DNA of 64,000 nt, from the NCBI GenBank assembly GCA_014155875.1, contig JACEFZ010014441.1, positions 392,501-456,500 of the forward strand. Direction: 5' to 3'. Shown here in pieces: positions 22,315-34,019 of the stretch. The stretch's first letter is position 1, and every line of letters starts with the position of its first letter. Origin of the DNA: Cepaea nemoralis. Taxonomy: Eukaryota > Mollusca > Gastropoda > Stylommatophora > Helicidae. The position numbers and the translations under genes are program-made. Below the pieces are notes generated by a model, which made no database searches, was not told the origin of the DNA, and saw nothing but the letters and a program-made list of their open reading frames with translations.

Positions 22315-23667
22315 TTAGAGACGTTCATTTGAAACCCGTTCCAGTGGCTTTATATCAAAAGCATGAAAGAAACATTAACAGGTGTGGTAGAATTAAACAA
22401 AGCATTCATTTTGAATGAATTATGCACCATGGGTTCGTCAGAAGAAGTTGCCGTAGGCATTCAGGCAAGCATCCCATTGCTTAGGTAGGCGGCGAATGCC
22501 GCCCGCAAAAAAATGATTGTGGTTGCTCACTGAACCAAGTGTTTACCAGCGTTCATTGCGTCTGCATCTGTGTGAAATCGTTGCCCCTTGAGAGCTTGTT
22601 TTAGAGGTCCGAACAACTGAAAATCACATGGTGACAAATCAGGACTATAGGCTGGATGTTGCAGAATGTCTCACTTCTTCATTGCTAATGCTTCCTGCAC
22701 AATCTTTGCGACATGCGGACGAGCATTATCGTGCAACAAAATCACACCGCCAGAAAGCATGCCGGGTCGTTTATTCTTGATGGCTTTTTGCAGCTTGTCT
22801 AGTGTTTGCAAGTAGTGGGTAGAGTTGATGTTGACACCAGGTTCTTTAAAGTCGGCCAACAATAGCCCTTCATGGTAAAAAAAATGCGCTCAGCATAGCC
22901 TTACCAGCGGAAAACTGTAACTTGAATTTTTTGGCTTTTGGTGATCCAGCATGCTTCCATCGCATGCTCCCTCTTTTGCTGCTCGGTTCAAAGTGGTTAC
23001 ACCATGTTTCATCGCCTGCCACTATGCGGAAGAGATATGCATCCCCCTCCACTCTGTAACGCAGCAAGTGGTTCCAGCACCATTCCATGCGTTCCTCTTT
23101 TTGGTGGTCGGTCAACATCCGTGTTAGTCGCTGTGAACACATCTTCCGATATTGCAGTTTTTTACGAATGACCTTTTGAATTGTGCCGATTGACGCGTCA
23201 AATTCTTTCGCTAGCGAACGTATGTTTCGACAACGGTTCATCTGTACTGCTGCATAAATTTTGGCGAAAGTTTTTTTCTGTTGCAGCAATATGCGCTTGA
23301 CCCGGACGTAGAAGATCTGCCGTGAACTGAATTCCTTTTCGAAACATTCATGCCGAGTCTATCACTGTTGTCTTCGACACACATTTGTTACCCTACGCTG
23401 CCTGCATTCTTCGATGAATGTCCACTGGTCAACATCCTTCAAATGAAAGAAACTGAATCACCGCTCTTTGAGCTTCTTTGGGCGGATTTTGGATCAATCC
23501 GGCCATTTTATCAACAGTCAGAAACAGAACCTATGCATCATGGGACGATAAGCACGTGCTTTTTTATTCATTGGTCAGTACTTATCACATGACTATGACA
23601 TGATCATGTTCAACGTACGCAATTCCGCACGGTGCTCCATAGACGGATTTCAAATGAACGCCCCTTA
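22315..23667 (-). mobile_element. mariner-family transposon
   Basis: The ends are inverted repeats sharing CGTTCATTTGAAA and CCGT, flanked by TA on both sides (22313-22314 and 23668-23669). The length of 1353 bp is normal for mariner. The single gene inside is on the minus strand and is broken. A short repeated motif, CATACACAGGCAACTGATA, lies in the host DNA just outside the left end. Confidence 0.93.
22438..23506 (-). pseudogene. mariner transposase, inactivated
   Basis: Cut-and-paste transposase of the DD34D mariner group. Reading from the Met codon at 23506: an N-terminal piece (MAGLIQNPPKEAQRAVIQFL) with stops, a helix-turn-helix segment (LAKEFDASIGTIQKVIRKK), first catalytic Asp in VAGDETWC, second in HDNARPH near 22705, third in SPCDF near 22600. 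I count 34 residues between the second and third Asp, the mariner spacing. Damage: several stops in the N-terminal third, a frameshift at a T-run near 22885, and a TGA just after the AMKK stretch near 22670. The catalytic residues survive but no intact protein can be made. Confidence 0.93.
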
Positions 23668-23854
23668 TACATACACAGACAGCTAACGCATAAAGTGGGT
23701 CAGGTTACGGCATCAGTGTTTTGGTCTACAAGAGTATTATGTATGTGAATTTCCGGAAAAGGAGTGAAACTGTAAATGCTGAGTACTACGCCTCGCTAAT
23801 TTCTAATAAACTTCTGAAGCCATCCCATTATTAATGTACAGGACTGTCCAGTAA

Positions 23855-24110
23855 AGGTAGTGTTCTTCAAAACAAGAACGCGAGACACCATAAAGCCACC
23901 AAAACTATGGCAGTTATAGACCAATTGTTTTACTAGCTAATGCCGGACCCACTTTACAGTCCTGTCTTGGCTCCGAGTGATTTTCACCTTTTGGCCCCCT
24001 GAAACAGCGTCCTGGGGGACAAACGTTTACCACGGATGACGATGTGCGTTCCACAACTATGGAATATGAACACAATGCGTATCTAACCATTGAAATAGCA
24101 CCAGAGGTTT
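23855..24110 (+). pseudogene. Second mariner relic, C-terminal piece
   Basis: A plus-strand frame reads NARHHKATKTMAVIDQLFY, stop, then a Ser-Pro-Val-Leu-Ala-Pro-Ser-Asp-Phe-His-Leu segment. These correspond to the second and third Asp regions of a mariner transposase. The sequence differs from the element at 22.3 kb, so it is another family. No terminal repeats were found. It abuts the Helitron 3' end. Confidence 0.75.
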
Positions 24111-24127
24111 CATCATTTTATATTAAA

Positions 24128-24225
24128 CTAGCTGACCCGGCCCGGCTTCGCCCAGACTCTGGTGGGGAGCATCTCATTTAATTCATATAAGTAGTCATAT
24201 AAGTTCTCGTTCCCGTTACCGACTA

Positions 24226-24256
<31 letters not shown>

Positions 24257-24472
24257 GTCTGTCTGTCTGTCTGTCTGTCTGACCCGGCCCGTCTTCGCCC
24301 AGACCCTGATGGGGAGCATCTCATTTAATTCATATAAGTAGTCATATAAGTTCCCGTTCCGACTATCTATCTGTCTGTCTGTCTGACCCGGCCCGGCATC
24401 GCCCAACTCCTGGTGGGGAGCATCTCATTTAATTCATATAAGTAGTCATATAAGTTCCCGTTCCCGACTGAC

Positions 24473-24549
<77 letters not shown>

Positions 24550-24650
24550 GACTGTCTGTCTGACCCGGCCCAGACCATGGTGGAGAGCATCTCATTTAAA
24601 TTATATAAGTAGTCATATAAGATCCCGTTCCCCACTATCTGTCTGACAAG
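24128..24650 (-). repeat. Fourfold repeated Helitron 3' end with TGTC spacers
   Basis: Four versions of a unit, GACCCGGCCCG plus CTTCGCCCAG plus a body with CATATAAGTAGTCATATAAG, begin at 24132, 24281, 24385 and 24562. Each is separated by TGTC/TATC microsatellite. Only the outermost has CTAG. On the minus strand the GC-rich part forms the short hairpin GGC-GAA-GCC expected before a Helitron 3' end. Confidence 0.85.
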
Positions 24651-25539
24651 CAATGCCAAGTTGAAAACATGAAATGGAAAACTGAATTATTGAATTCAAG
24701 AAATATTCACTATAGTTATATTGTCTGCTGTAGAGTCGAGAATCTTGCAGGATCGTTCACATAATGAGCATGATTTCGTGAAGTATGTACGGTCAGCCTA
24801 AAGTAATACAATAATGTAGTCCTCACTTGCCTGTGGCTGATTTCGTTTTAAATAAGACAATTTTAGAGGCAGTAATAGTGATTTATTTCTTCATTAGGTT
24901 AACATCAACAATGAGACTCTTGAGTCATTTGCACTCGTAATGACGTGCAGTTTTTATGTAACACTTGCTGAGACTACTTTAAATAATTTGCAAATAGATA
25001 AACTAACTTTGTATTTGAGAAACTTGACATGAAGAATATCATACAAATGTGTTATTTTAAAGTAATAAACTCCCGGAACAGAAAGAGTTATTATTATAGC
25101 AGTTTGAAATACAGAAAGTGAAAGCAACAAATAAACTTGCAACTGATACCGGGCATTTGCTGTGAATATACGATGTTATGCACCTATTTTCTAAACACAA
25201 CTGCACTTGATGTTGTTATTATTGTGCTGGCATGCTGGAAGTACCACATGGACCCCGGCACTTAAATCAACATCTTCTGACAATCATGTTTAGAGGATAA
25301 TCAATGTTGGATCCAAGTGGTTCAGAGGCAGGAGTCTAAAGCAATAATCAAGGCAGAATGGGTTAAAGTTACACGAGGGCAGCTTTGTCAAATATACCCC
25401 AAAACTAAAGGTGTTAGATTACGACTATGACATAAAGCCAAAAATTTCCCCCAGGATCAAATATGTTAAAGAAACACAAGAACATAATGCATTTAAAAAG
25501 CATGAAGCAATTTGTACTTTTCTACTATTTCTCATTCTA

Positions 25540-25740
25540 TTCTCCTCATCCTCCTTTTTTTTTTTTATCTTTCTCATCCTTTTCGCCTTCTTCTTCTCAA
25601 CCTCTTTTTCTTCTTCCCCTCTTTTTCATCCCCAAATTCTACTTCTTCTCATATTCCCATCCTTCTTCTCTTCTTTGCCTCCTCTCCTGCTTGCCTGCCT
25701 GCCTGCCTGCATGCCTGCCTGTCTGTCTGTCTATCTAGAG
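25540..25740. repeat. Pyrimidine-rich tract with GCCT and TGTC runs
   Basis: T/C-rich low complexity inside the Helitron, downstream of its gene. It ends in GCCT and TGTC runs at 25688-25732. Open frames of Ser, Phe and Pro here are artefacts. Confidence 0.85.
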
Positions 25741-25824
25741 GAGAAAAGTTTGCTTAATGCTAGGATTATTTTTTTTTAAATCTTGTATAAATTTCAAGTT
25801 ATGGCCGAACACCAAATATGATGT

Positions 25825-28800
25825 CTAACGTAGTGCTTTTTGATAAACAATATTTTTTGTTTTTCTGTCTGGTGCGTAGACGAATAAATCCGAAGATTTT
25901 CCAACGCGTGAACAGGCCACATATAGCTGTCCGTGTGTGAAGCACGGATTTTCCAAATTTAGTCCACACACTTGTAGCGATTGTCCCTGTGCTTTGTTGA
26001 TCGTCATGGCAAATGCAACTCGCACCGGAAACTGCAGGCGTTTGAATTCGAATGGCATGTCTGTTGGAATCATTGGGATGCGAGGCAACAGTACATCTTC
26101 TCCTTTAAATTTCCCATTCAAAATTGTAGCTTCGATGATATTGTTCATCATCTTTTTGACTGCAAGCCTGGTACCGTTGCAAAGTCGAGGTGGATTGATG
26201 TTTCGGAGAAGAATGATAGGCACACCAATTTTCAATGTTAAAACGTGCGGCGGTATGCCTGGCAAATCAAGGGAATTCAAGAATTCAGTTGGATAATTGA
26301 CAACTTCGTCTTGATTCATCATAGAATCGATGGACTTATACGTTGTCGCTTCGCCTGGTATTTCGTTTTGAATGGCGCAATTGATGGCATTGACATCGTT
26401 GTTTTTTAGCTGCTAATATAGCACGTGCACTGAGCTATTGATGATTTTTGTGATTCCGTGCCATATTTGGGAAAACTTTGTCAATTAATTCGTCTATAGT
26501 TGCTGTGATGTTACAGAAGTTTGTTGGCAACGTGATACTATGTGTGGATTCATCGATTGGCATTTTTCCATTCCCAATATCCAACAATTGTTTTGCGAAA
26601 ACTTCTGCGGATGCATCATGTTGTAGTTGTACACGCATGTTGGTCTTCAAAGTCAATTTCTGAACGTGTCGCCACAAAACTGATGATTTCAGACATGCAT
26701 TAAGTTCATCAGCGGGTGTTGAACGTGGTATAACTGGTAGAGTTTGTCGAAAATCACCAGACAATAAAATAAGTGCGCCACCGAAGAGCTGTTCATTTCC
26801 TCTGAAATCTTGTAGTGTACGATGAAGCTCCTCCAATGCTTTTTTGTGTGCCATAGTACATTCGTCCCATACAATGAGTTGACATGATTGGAGTACTTTA
26901 CCCATTCCAGAATTTTTTCGGATATTGCATGTTGGTGTCTCAGTGATGTGAATATTCAAGGGCAATTTTAGTGCTGAATGTGCTGTTCGGCCACCATCCA
27001 AAAGAGTTGCCGCAATTCCAGATGATGCGATAGCCAGCGCAATATTTTGTCGTGATCGTATGGTTGCCAATATAAGTGAAATGAGAAAAGTTTTCCCTGT
27101 GCCCCCGGGCGCATCTAGGAAATACAATCCGCCAGTTTGGCTTTTAATTGCATGCATAATTATGTCATACACTATACGTTGTTCTGGAACCAATTTCAGA
27201 AGATTCGTTTGAACAAATGCACACAATTCGTCGACATCAAAGAGTGATTCTCGTTGCAAATCACGATCGAAAAGATCGTTTGCAGATCGATCTGGCGCAG
27301 TCATTCCCAATTGTACCAGTGGTTTGTTAGCGATTGCCAAACATATGTCCTCCGTCGAAACCAATGCTTCATTATACACATTTTGTGTGAATTGAATGTC
27401 CGGATTTTGATTCATTGCACGCAAACGATGTAGGATGTCTTCACTCATACAGTCTTTGTATTTTTCCCAAAGATCTTTTGGATTGGATGGGAAGCAAGTT
27501 GTCAATATGATGGCAAATAATGTGCGTATTTGCTGTGGTTGAGCAGTATTTGATGCATCAGCGAGTGAAGTGTCCCAGTGTGCATCGTTTTCAAGAAGAT
27601 GTAATTCTTGGCAAGTTTCACGATAAGTGGCACATACTTGACCGTTTACTGTTCTTAATTCTTGAAAGGATGTCGGTCCACGTACGTTGATTAACAGTAA
27701 TCGCAAGTAAAAGCATTCTGCATTGTTTGGGTGAACAGTGTACAGACGGCCTAACGCGTCGGTCGAATATAAATTGGTATGTCCTTCAACTGCTTTACCT
27801 TGTTTGCGACGTTGAAACTTTTTCGCTGATGCATTCCATGTGTAGTATGTTGGCACTTCCGAGTAAAGTAGTGTCTTTGCAAACATATCATTCCCACACA
27901 ATGAAAAAAATGCAGTTAACGTTGTTGGTGGTGGTGACAATGCTCGTTCACTTGCATTTTCTGTTGTGAAGTACACGCGCTGTCCATTTTCAAGGTGCAC
28001 TGCCAAATGAACAACTGTTGGATGACGTTCATGGATTGGAAATGATAAAATACGCCATACTGCTTCATTACTATTAATGTAGCGTCCCACTTGATATTGG
28101 TCTATTTCATCGATAGACGCAGTTGCATTTCCCACTCCAAAAACTGCCATATCGCTTCCTTTGTTGACATATTTGCAAATGTACTTGATCGATTTACCGA
28201 ATTGCAATACTCGACATTGATGTGTGCTTTGTACGTTTTCGAGAGTAACGGTGAATACGGTACATCCCAACGATTATCGACTTGAAGATCATTGTTTCGT
28301 ACTTTTAAAGTGATAGATTTGCCGCCATCTTCAGTTGAGCGTCGACGATATAGTGGATATCCGTCATTGCCAGTGATTGTCTCTGCATGTAAATGTCTTG
28401 GGTACCGTTTTGTGCATTTTCCATCAGACATGCAAGGTGAATTGTTATTGAGGAAGCCACATGGACCATGAATCATGTTTTTGGTGACGACTTCAAGTAA
28501 CTCTGGATCAATGTCGACATGTGGTATTTCTGCTGAGATGACTTGATTAATTTGATCTGGTGTGATTTTTTCCATCAACCAAATCAAAATGTGTGCATGT
28601 GGCAATCCTCTTTTTTGCCATTCGATGGAATACATCCAACAGCGTGTCTCTCCAAAAACGTGATGCTTGACAATTAAATCCATTAAAGATTTCAATTTTT
28701 GTTTGAACACACGTGCGGAAATATCAGGGCGATCTGATGATGATTGTCCAGTTAACAACAGTTCTGTTATTTCATCCCATGTAGGATTGCATGTGAAGGT

Positions 28801-29136
28801 AATAAACACATCTGGGCGGCCATATGCGCGAACATATGTCATTGCATCTTGTGCGTATTCATGCATGTGCCGCTTGACCACCCATCTGACTGTGTTTGAA
28901 TCAGTGTTTCTGATTCTGGTGTCTTGGTCCTCCTTCCTCTCACAAGTTTTTGTGTTCGTCTGTGGGTAGTCGTCGCTCTTCTTATTGGTAGTTTCATTGA
29001 CTGTAGGTTCAGATACTTTATTACAGCTTGCATGCAGACTCTCCAAAGGCAGGTTCGTCTTCTTGATAGTCTGGTCGGTTTTCTCACTATGCATCTTGGA
29101 AGCTGCTTGTTTCTTTGTGCTATTACGACGTGCCAT
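25825..29136 (-). pseudogene. Helitron Rep-helicase (RepHel), inactivated
   Basis: A rolling-circle initiator fused to a PIF1-type helicase. Frame 1 (29136-28102): Rep segment with DVFITFTCNP and the metal-binding His pair in RGLPHAHILIWL (residues 180-182). Frame 2 (about 28230-26435): the two Tyr of KYICKYVNKG (residues 30 and 34 of that frame), Walker A PGGTGKT (388-394), Walker B IVWDE (466-470) and SGDFRQTLPVI. Frame 3 (to 25825): late helicase motifs TINKAQGQSL and GQLYVACSRV. Lesions: a frameshift near 28200 between the His and Tyr motifs, a TAG at about 26432, and an A-run frameshift near 26410. The N-terminal 84 residues are Lys/Thr-rich and do not look like the usual Helitron N-terminus. 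All catalytic motifs are still readable, so decay is recent. Confidence 0.93.
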
Positions 29137-29797
29137 TTTCCCCCCGTATCAGACTGCTTGAAATGTGTAAGGCGTCTTGGCTTGATAGCGCTGAGAAGTG
29201 CTGTCAAGCGAATCGTGTCGATATGATGGCGGAAAACACTAAAGATGCGATGATATTGTTCAACATCTTTTAGATAACTTCTTAAGTATAGAAAGATGAG
29301 TTACAATGTTATGCATTATGCATTATTTTTATGTAAACTTTGAAAATGTCTAAAAGATTGTATCATTATTTATTATAACTCATATGCCGGTACATAACTA
29401 TAGACAAAGAGTTTATAAATCATTGAAAACGATACAACAATATGACTATAAGTTATACAACAATGTTATTAAAAGTTATGCCCCTTGAAATAACTTTTTC
29501 TAGAGTTAAGTCCCTTAGCTAATGTGTAGTCACGTCATTTTCTTCCCTTTCCCAAGCGTTTTGGTTCGGGGATTCTTTCATCATCATCATCATATATTTA
29601 CGTACGTATTTTGGGAATGGGAGGAGGGAGGAAGAGGAAGAAGAAAAAAAAATACGACAGTTGACAGCTCTGGAATGAAAGGAAGGCGTGTAGAAAATTT
29701 CATCTCAATCGGATGGGCCGTTAGCGAAAAAATAAAGGACATACATATTTACATATTTACATATTTACATACATACACTTTGTTTTATAGATATAGA
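29137..29797 (-). other. Helitron 5' non-coding region
   Basis: From the TC terminus at 29797 the minus strand runs through an ATGTAAAT-rich stretch, then GGCCCATCCGATTGAGATGA and a purine/pyrimidine-rich segment. A CATCAT run sits at 29579-29592. The promoter for RepHel should lie here, but I cannot place it. Confidence 0.6.
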
Positions 29798-29984
29798 TCA
29801 GCACAGGTCAAATAGCACACACATAAACATATCAGACCCTAATATTAGCGAACATTTAAAGAAGAGGAGAAATTATTGGTCGGTTCTAATGTTGTACACG
29901 TGTTACATAGTGAAGGCAGTTTCGTGATCTTCCAATACCGGGTGCGAAAATAGACACAGGCGATTTGGAAGCAGGCTGTTTTTC

Positions 29985-30245
29985 GTTGATGCCGGCAAAG
30001 GTATTAACGGTGGAGATGTGTTTTTATAGAAGAATGCTGAAAATTAACTGGACAGCGATAATGAGCAATCTGGACTAATTGAGAGATGCTAAGCCGCTAA
30101 GACAACTTATCACAAACATCAGAAAGAAGCAGTCATCATATTTGGTCACATTATGAGAAGACAGAAACTGGAGCATGTTGAGGCAACTGGAAATATTTAT
30201 AGAAAGAGAGATAGAGGAAAACAGCATGATAAAATTCTTGACAGT
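29985..30245 (+). pseudogene. LINE 3' fragment, RTE-like
   Basis: A frame-shifted translation shows FYRRMLKINWT, then HIMRRQKLEHVEATGNIYR and RGKQHDKILDSL, the C-terminal connection region of RTE-like LINEs. It is more diverged from alpha and beta than they are from each other. No tail is evident. Confidence 0.7.
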
Positions 30246-31079
30246 CTTGTGTCATGTCGAGAACAGAAGACTTTGACGTCAGTGAATCCACATCGCTGTC
30301 CAGGATGAAAGACTTGGGAGTCAGAATTGGCACGGCCAGACGCGAGAGGTACATCGGGAAAACAAGGTGCCTCGTCAAACAACACAGAACTGGCACTATT
30401 AGCCACCGGACGCTGATGCATATGCTGGGGGGGAGGATCTGAGCACCTATGGACCTGTCCGGAGTGCAATGAGGATGCCCCAACTGATAACTGATAACTG
30501 ATAACTGATCCATGCCGGCGGAGATCGCAATTTGTATACGGGCATAATAGTCCACGCCAGCCGGCAAGGTGCATTAAAATTATAAAAGGTGGTCGTCTAG
30601 ACAGCAGCAACAGAATACTTAACGTAAAATTGCATAGAAAATCACAAACAGCAAACAATATACAGGGGTCTATTGCGACGTCCTGTAGACGGAAATACAC
30701 CAATATTTAGATAACTAATCATCGTTATCACACTCTCTTGCCGATCCGTGTGGCGGGCGGCACCGTTTGGGAACTAAAGTGTGGGACTATCAGAATTCCT
30801 CCGGTGTCCAACCATCGATCGTGGTGCCTGGCCTGGGTTAGCACGGATTTCTCTAACCTCCAGTTGCAGACGATTCCCTCTTTCCTCTTGTGCCTCCCCT
30901 ACTCCTTCTTAGATGGTATGACTTCCTGGTCTGATCTCACTAATTCTGCTCGCTGTATTAACTCTGGGGGTTTTCAGGATTCTTTCTTCTTGTTGCGAAA
31001 TTCAGTCAGCACAGAACGTGTGTTTTACTGCCTGCTGAGATGTTAGACGTGGTCGTTGTTAGGTTGTATTCAGAACAGA
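30246..31079. other. Mostly unrecognised; short ACTGATA repeat
   Basis: A four-copy ACTGATA run lies at 30482-30509. The long minus-strand open frames overlapping 30151-30703 have no motif I recognise. Confidence 0.4.
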
Positions 31080-31422
31080 CAAAGAGAGAGGTGAGAGAGG
31101 GAGGAAGATAGAGGAGAGAGCGATAATTTGGGAGAGGAGAGAGGGACATAGATAGGGAGAAGGGGGAGAGGAATGAGATAGAGACATATAGGGAGAGAGG
31201 AGGAGTGAGTGGGAGTAATGAAAATAGAGAGGGGGAGAGAGACGAGAGCGGAAGTGGCATAGATGGGGAGAGAGGGCGAGGAAGAGAGATAGAGGGAAGA
31301 GAATGGAGAGAGAGATAGAGACAGAGAAAGGGAGAGAGGTGGAGTGAGAGGAAGAGAGAGGAAAAGAGAGAGAGGGAAAGTGGAGAGAGTGGGAGATATA
31401 TAAGTATATACACACACACACT

Positions 31423-31453
<31 letters not shown>

Positions 31454-31545
31454 GTTGTGCGTGCGTGCATGCGTGCGTGCGTGCGTGTGTGTCTGTGTGT
31501 GTGTGTGTGTGTGAGAGAGAGTGTGTGTATGTATGTGTGTGTTGA
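31080..31545. repeat. GA-rich block with CT, GCGT and GT runs
   Basis: Imperfect GAGAGG sequence to 31400, then CT (31421-31452), a GCGT stretch (31458-31488) and GT/GA runs to 31540. The 252-aa minus-strand open frame across it is a low-complexity artefact. Confidence 0.92.
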
Positions 31546-31742
31546 CTAAACAGTGACGGCGCCATGTCTACAATTCCAACTGGCAGTGAAACATACAAAT
31601 ATATATCTTGCGTTTTTGGCCTTAGGTATAGTAACAGACGCAGTATAATCATTCCCCGACATGCCGGGAGCTTGTAGTACAGATAAATAATGCTACAACT
31701 AGCAAGTTCGGCCAGAAACAAATGAGAACAGTAAATTGATTC

Positions 31743-31746
<4 letters not shown>

Positions 31747-31810
<64 letters not shown>

Positions 31811-31811
31811 G
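31747..31811. repeat. (ATC)n microsatellite, tail of a LINE
   Basis: About 20 ATC triplets directly joined to the 3' end of the minus-strand LINE beta fragment that follows. On the LINE sense strand this is a GAT-type 3' tail. Confidence 0.95.
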
Positions 31812-31925
31812 TGCCATGCCGGTAAGCGTGGGCGGTCATGTTTTGCCATCTCACTCGATCACCAGAGTCGTGGATCAGCTCTGTGTTTCTGTCTCGACCA
31901 TGCCACGAGGCATTCGAGAAAATAG
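31812..31925 (-). pseudogene. LINE beta 3' end
   Basis: Only the last 110 bases of the family are present: in reverse complement the part encoding HDSGDRV and the terminal region ending GGCATGGCACATGATG. Confidence 0.8.
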
Positions 31926-32639
31926 ACGCAGAAAATAGAGATTCTTTGATCGCCCTTAAAGGATAATTACAATTAGTGAAACTGCGGTAAGCTGTAGAAA
32001 TGTAAACAATTTAAATTAACGCAAAGCAATGCAGTTTTACTGAACACAATTACGGGAAGTTCACTCATACTGTATTATTCCCTCGTACGTACATAACTGA
32101 GCACAGAAAATGAGTTTCGTTATTGCCACCATCAAACTTAGGTGCACACATCATTGCTCTGTAACATACGCCCACTATGGCCAACCTTTCACTGGTACCC
32201 ACTCATACAATGTACGGACATCCATCGGGGCACATCTACTTAGTTTTCACTCTCGGCCCACCATTGTATCTGCATTGCTTCCAGTTTCCCGCCTTACCTT
32301 CCTCCCCTGTTTTCATGCACTACTTCCACTCATTTACCTTGGGGTCTTCTCTGAACCATTACCACCCCCTACCCATGTCCCCATGACACACAGACTCCCA
32401 CGGCTGTCTATATAAGCGTATCAAGGTGACATTCATGTTAATGTCACAGCCTGGGATTCTACGATAAGTAGCAATTTATTATTTTTGTGTCTTTTTTTCG
32501 AATTTTCATTTTATTTTTATTGTTTTCAAGTTTTCATATTTTCATTCTTCTCTTCCCGTTCTTATGCCTTAATGTAGTCAATGAATGGTTTTCTCCGTGA
32601 TGATATGGTGTGTTTGAATTTGTATAATTATGTTCTATA
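31926..32639. other. No recognised feature
   Basis: No motifs, ends or tandem repeats recognised. Confidence 0.4.
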
Positions 32640-32885
32640 AAGCTTCATTACTCTGTGCTACTTTACATTGTTTAAACGGCGAAATAAACTGGAAAGATTG
32701 GTGACAAGTAGTACGACTGATGTGAAAAGAGCCATGGGAAGGCAGAGATTCGAGTATCTGGATGGGTGAGCCACGTGGCATTATCGGGTCAAGACTACTG
32801 TGCTGATCAAATACTGGTGATCGTGTGAGATGGCGAAACACGACCGTCCACGCTTATGGGCATGGCACATGATGATGCTGAATAC
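32640..32885 (+). pseudogene. LINE beta 3' fragment
   Basis: Degenerate copy of the beta C-terminus: GGAAAGATTGGTGACAAG, GTATCTGGATGGGTGAGCCA, TGGTGATCGTGTGAGATGGC, ending GGCATGGCACATGATGATG. Stops and indels throughout. Confidence 0.75.
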
Positions 32886-33020
32886 AGATAGCGTATCATC
32901 AAGGAAACTGACCTCTGAAGTCGGAATTTGTTTGCCTGATGGCCAGGGTCACTGGTGTGAAGACTAAAACACAGAACAAAGAAGAAGAAAAACAGAAAGC
33001 CCAAATTTTACAAACATCAG

Positions 33021-33219
33021 GTAAACTGAAGACAGAGCTGACGGTGTTCATAGGGCGATACACCTGGTAGGTAAACTGAAGACAGAGCTGACGGTGTTCA
33101 TAGGGCGATACACCTGGTAGGTAAACTGAAGACAGAGCTGACGGTGTTCATAGGGCGATACACCTGGTAGGTAAACTGAAGACAGAGCTGACGGTGTTCA
33201 TAGGGCGATACACCTGGTT
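33021..33219. repeat. Minisatellite, 50-bp unit, 4 near-identical copies
   Basis: Units start at 33021, 33071, 33121 and 33171, each with GTAAACTGAAGACAGAGC, TGACGGTGTTCATAGGG and CGATACACCTGGT. Identity is complete except at the last edge, which suggests recent expansion. Confidence 0.97.
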
Positions 33220-33414
33220 GTAGAAGGCGATAATCATAGTAATGATAACTTTCATGATGATTATCGTGGTTATAATGATGATTATGACGTAGATTATACT
33301 AACACGATTAATAGGCCGCTGTGACTTTTGGGATAATGAGACACATGTATATGCTCCTCGGCATGTGTGTATATCCGTTTATATTATATGTATATATGTA
33401 TGTATGTATTTGTG

Positions 33415-33925
33415 TCAGGTCTTAGTCAGATATGACTGAGCTACAGTATAACAGTAGACGGTACTACCTGCTTTCTGTTAGCGCCGAATGTTGGGCGGCG
33501 CTTACCAAACCCGACACCTCACATTGTACCAACGGCTTCGGGCGGAGGAGCGCAATTGGGAGGGTACAAGCCTTACCCTGGTGCGAGGAAATGCAACCTA
33601 AAGACAAAGTGTCATGGCAGGGCAGACCAGGCCCTAAGCCTTGGTTGGCGGCTGGTCTAGGATCGAAGCTCAGACAGGCGGACAATTAGAAGAGCATTGC
33701 TTTGCTGATCCGGCAGCTTCTGCAGCTCGTCTTGTTCCAGATGTATTGGTGTTACCTTTCCTCTGGAGTGAACTAGGCAGGCCGAGAAAGGGATCATGCT
33801 GCATGGGCAACACATGATCTCTATTTTTTAGCCCAGGCTTTGTGCTATGGAGAGGCAATAACTCCATCCCTTACAAACTATCGTCTGTCAAGACGGCAAG
33901 GTGCCAATGATAGTATGTATGTATG
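33415..33925. repeat. Unclassified GC-richer segment ending in an ATGT run
   Basis: About 500 bases that differ in composition from the AT-rich surroundings and end in GTCAAGACGGCAAGGTGCC followed by TATGTATGTATG. The pattern (compact body then short simple-repeat tail) suggests a retroposed element. No second copy is visible here and no protein motif was found. Confidence 0.4.
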
Positions 33926-34019
33926 TGTGGTGTGTGTGTGTGTGTCCGCGCGAACACACCCCAGCACACACGTACGTATGCTTATCTGTCTATATTACAT
34001 CTAAACGCAATTTCTTTGC

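Larger units (their letters stand above)
24128..29797 (-). mobile_element. Helitron, end to end
   Basis: On the minus strand the element starts TCTATATCTATAAAACAAAG at 29797, the usual Helitron 5' style, and ends GGGCCGGGTCAGCTAG at 24128. The host bases are A before TC and T after CTAG, so it sits in an AT target with no duplication, as Helitrons do. The 5670-bp element carries one rolling-circle Rep plus helicase gene. Between gene and 3' end lies about 1.7 kb of non-coding DNA with pyrimidine-rich and TGTC repeats. Confidence 0.88.

Noticed and set aside
25411..25779. 122-aa Ser/Phe-rich plus-strand frame
   Set aside because: Pyrimidine-rich low complexity inside the Helitron 3' non-coding region.
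31059..31817. 252-aa minus-strand frame starting with poly-Asp
   Set aside because: It is the translation of ATC, GT, CT and GA microsatellites.
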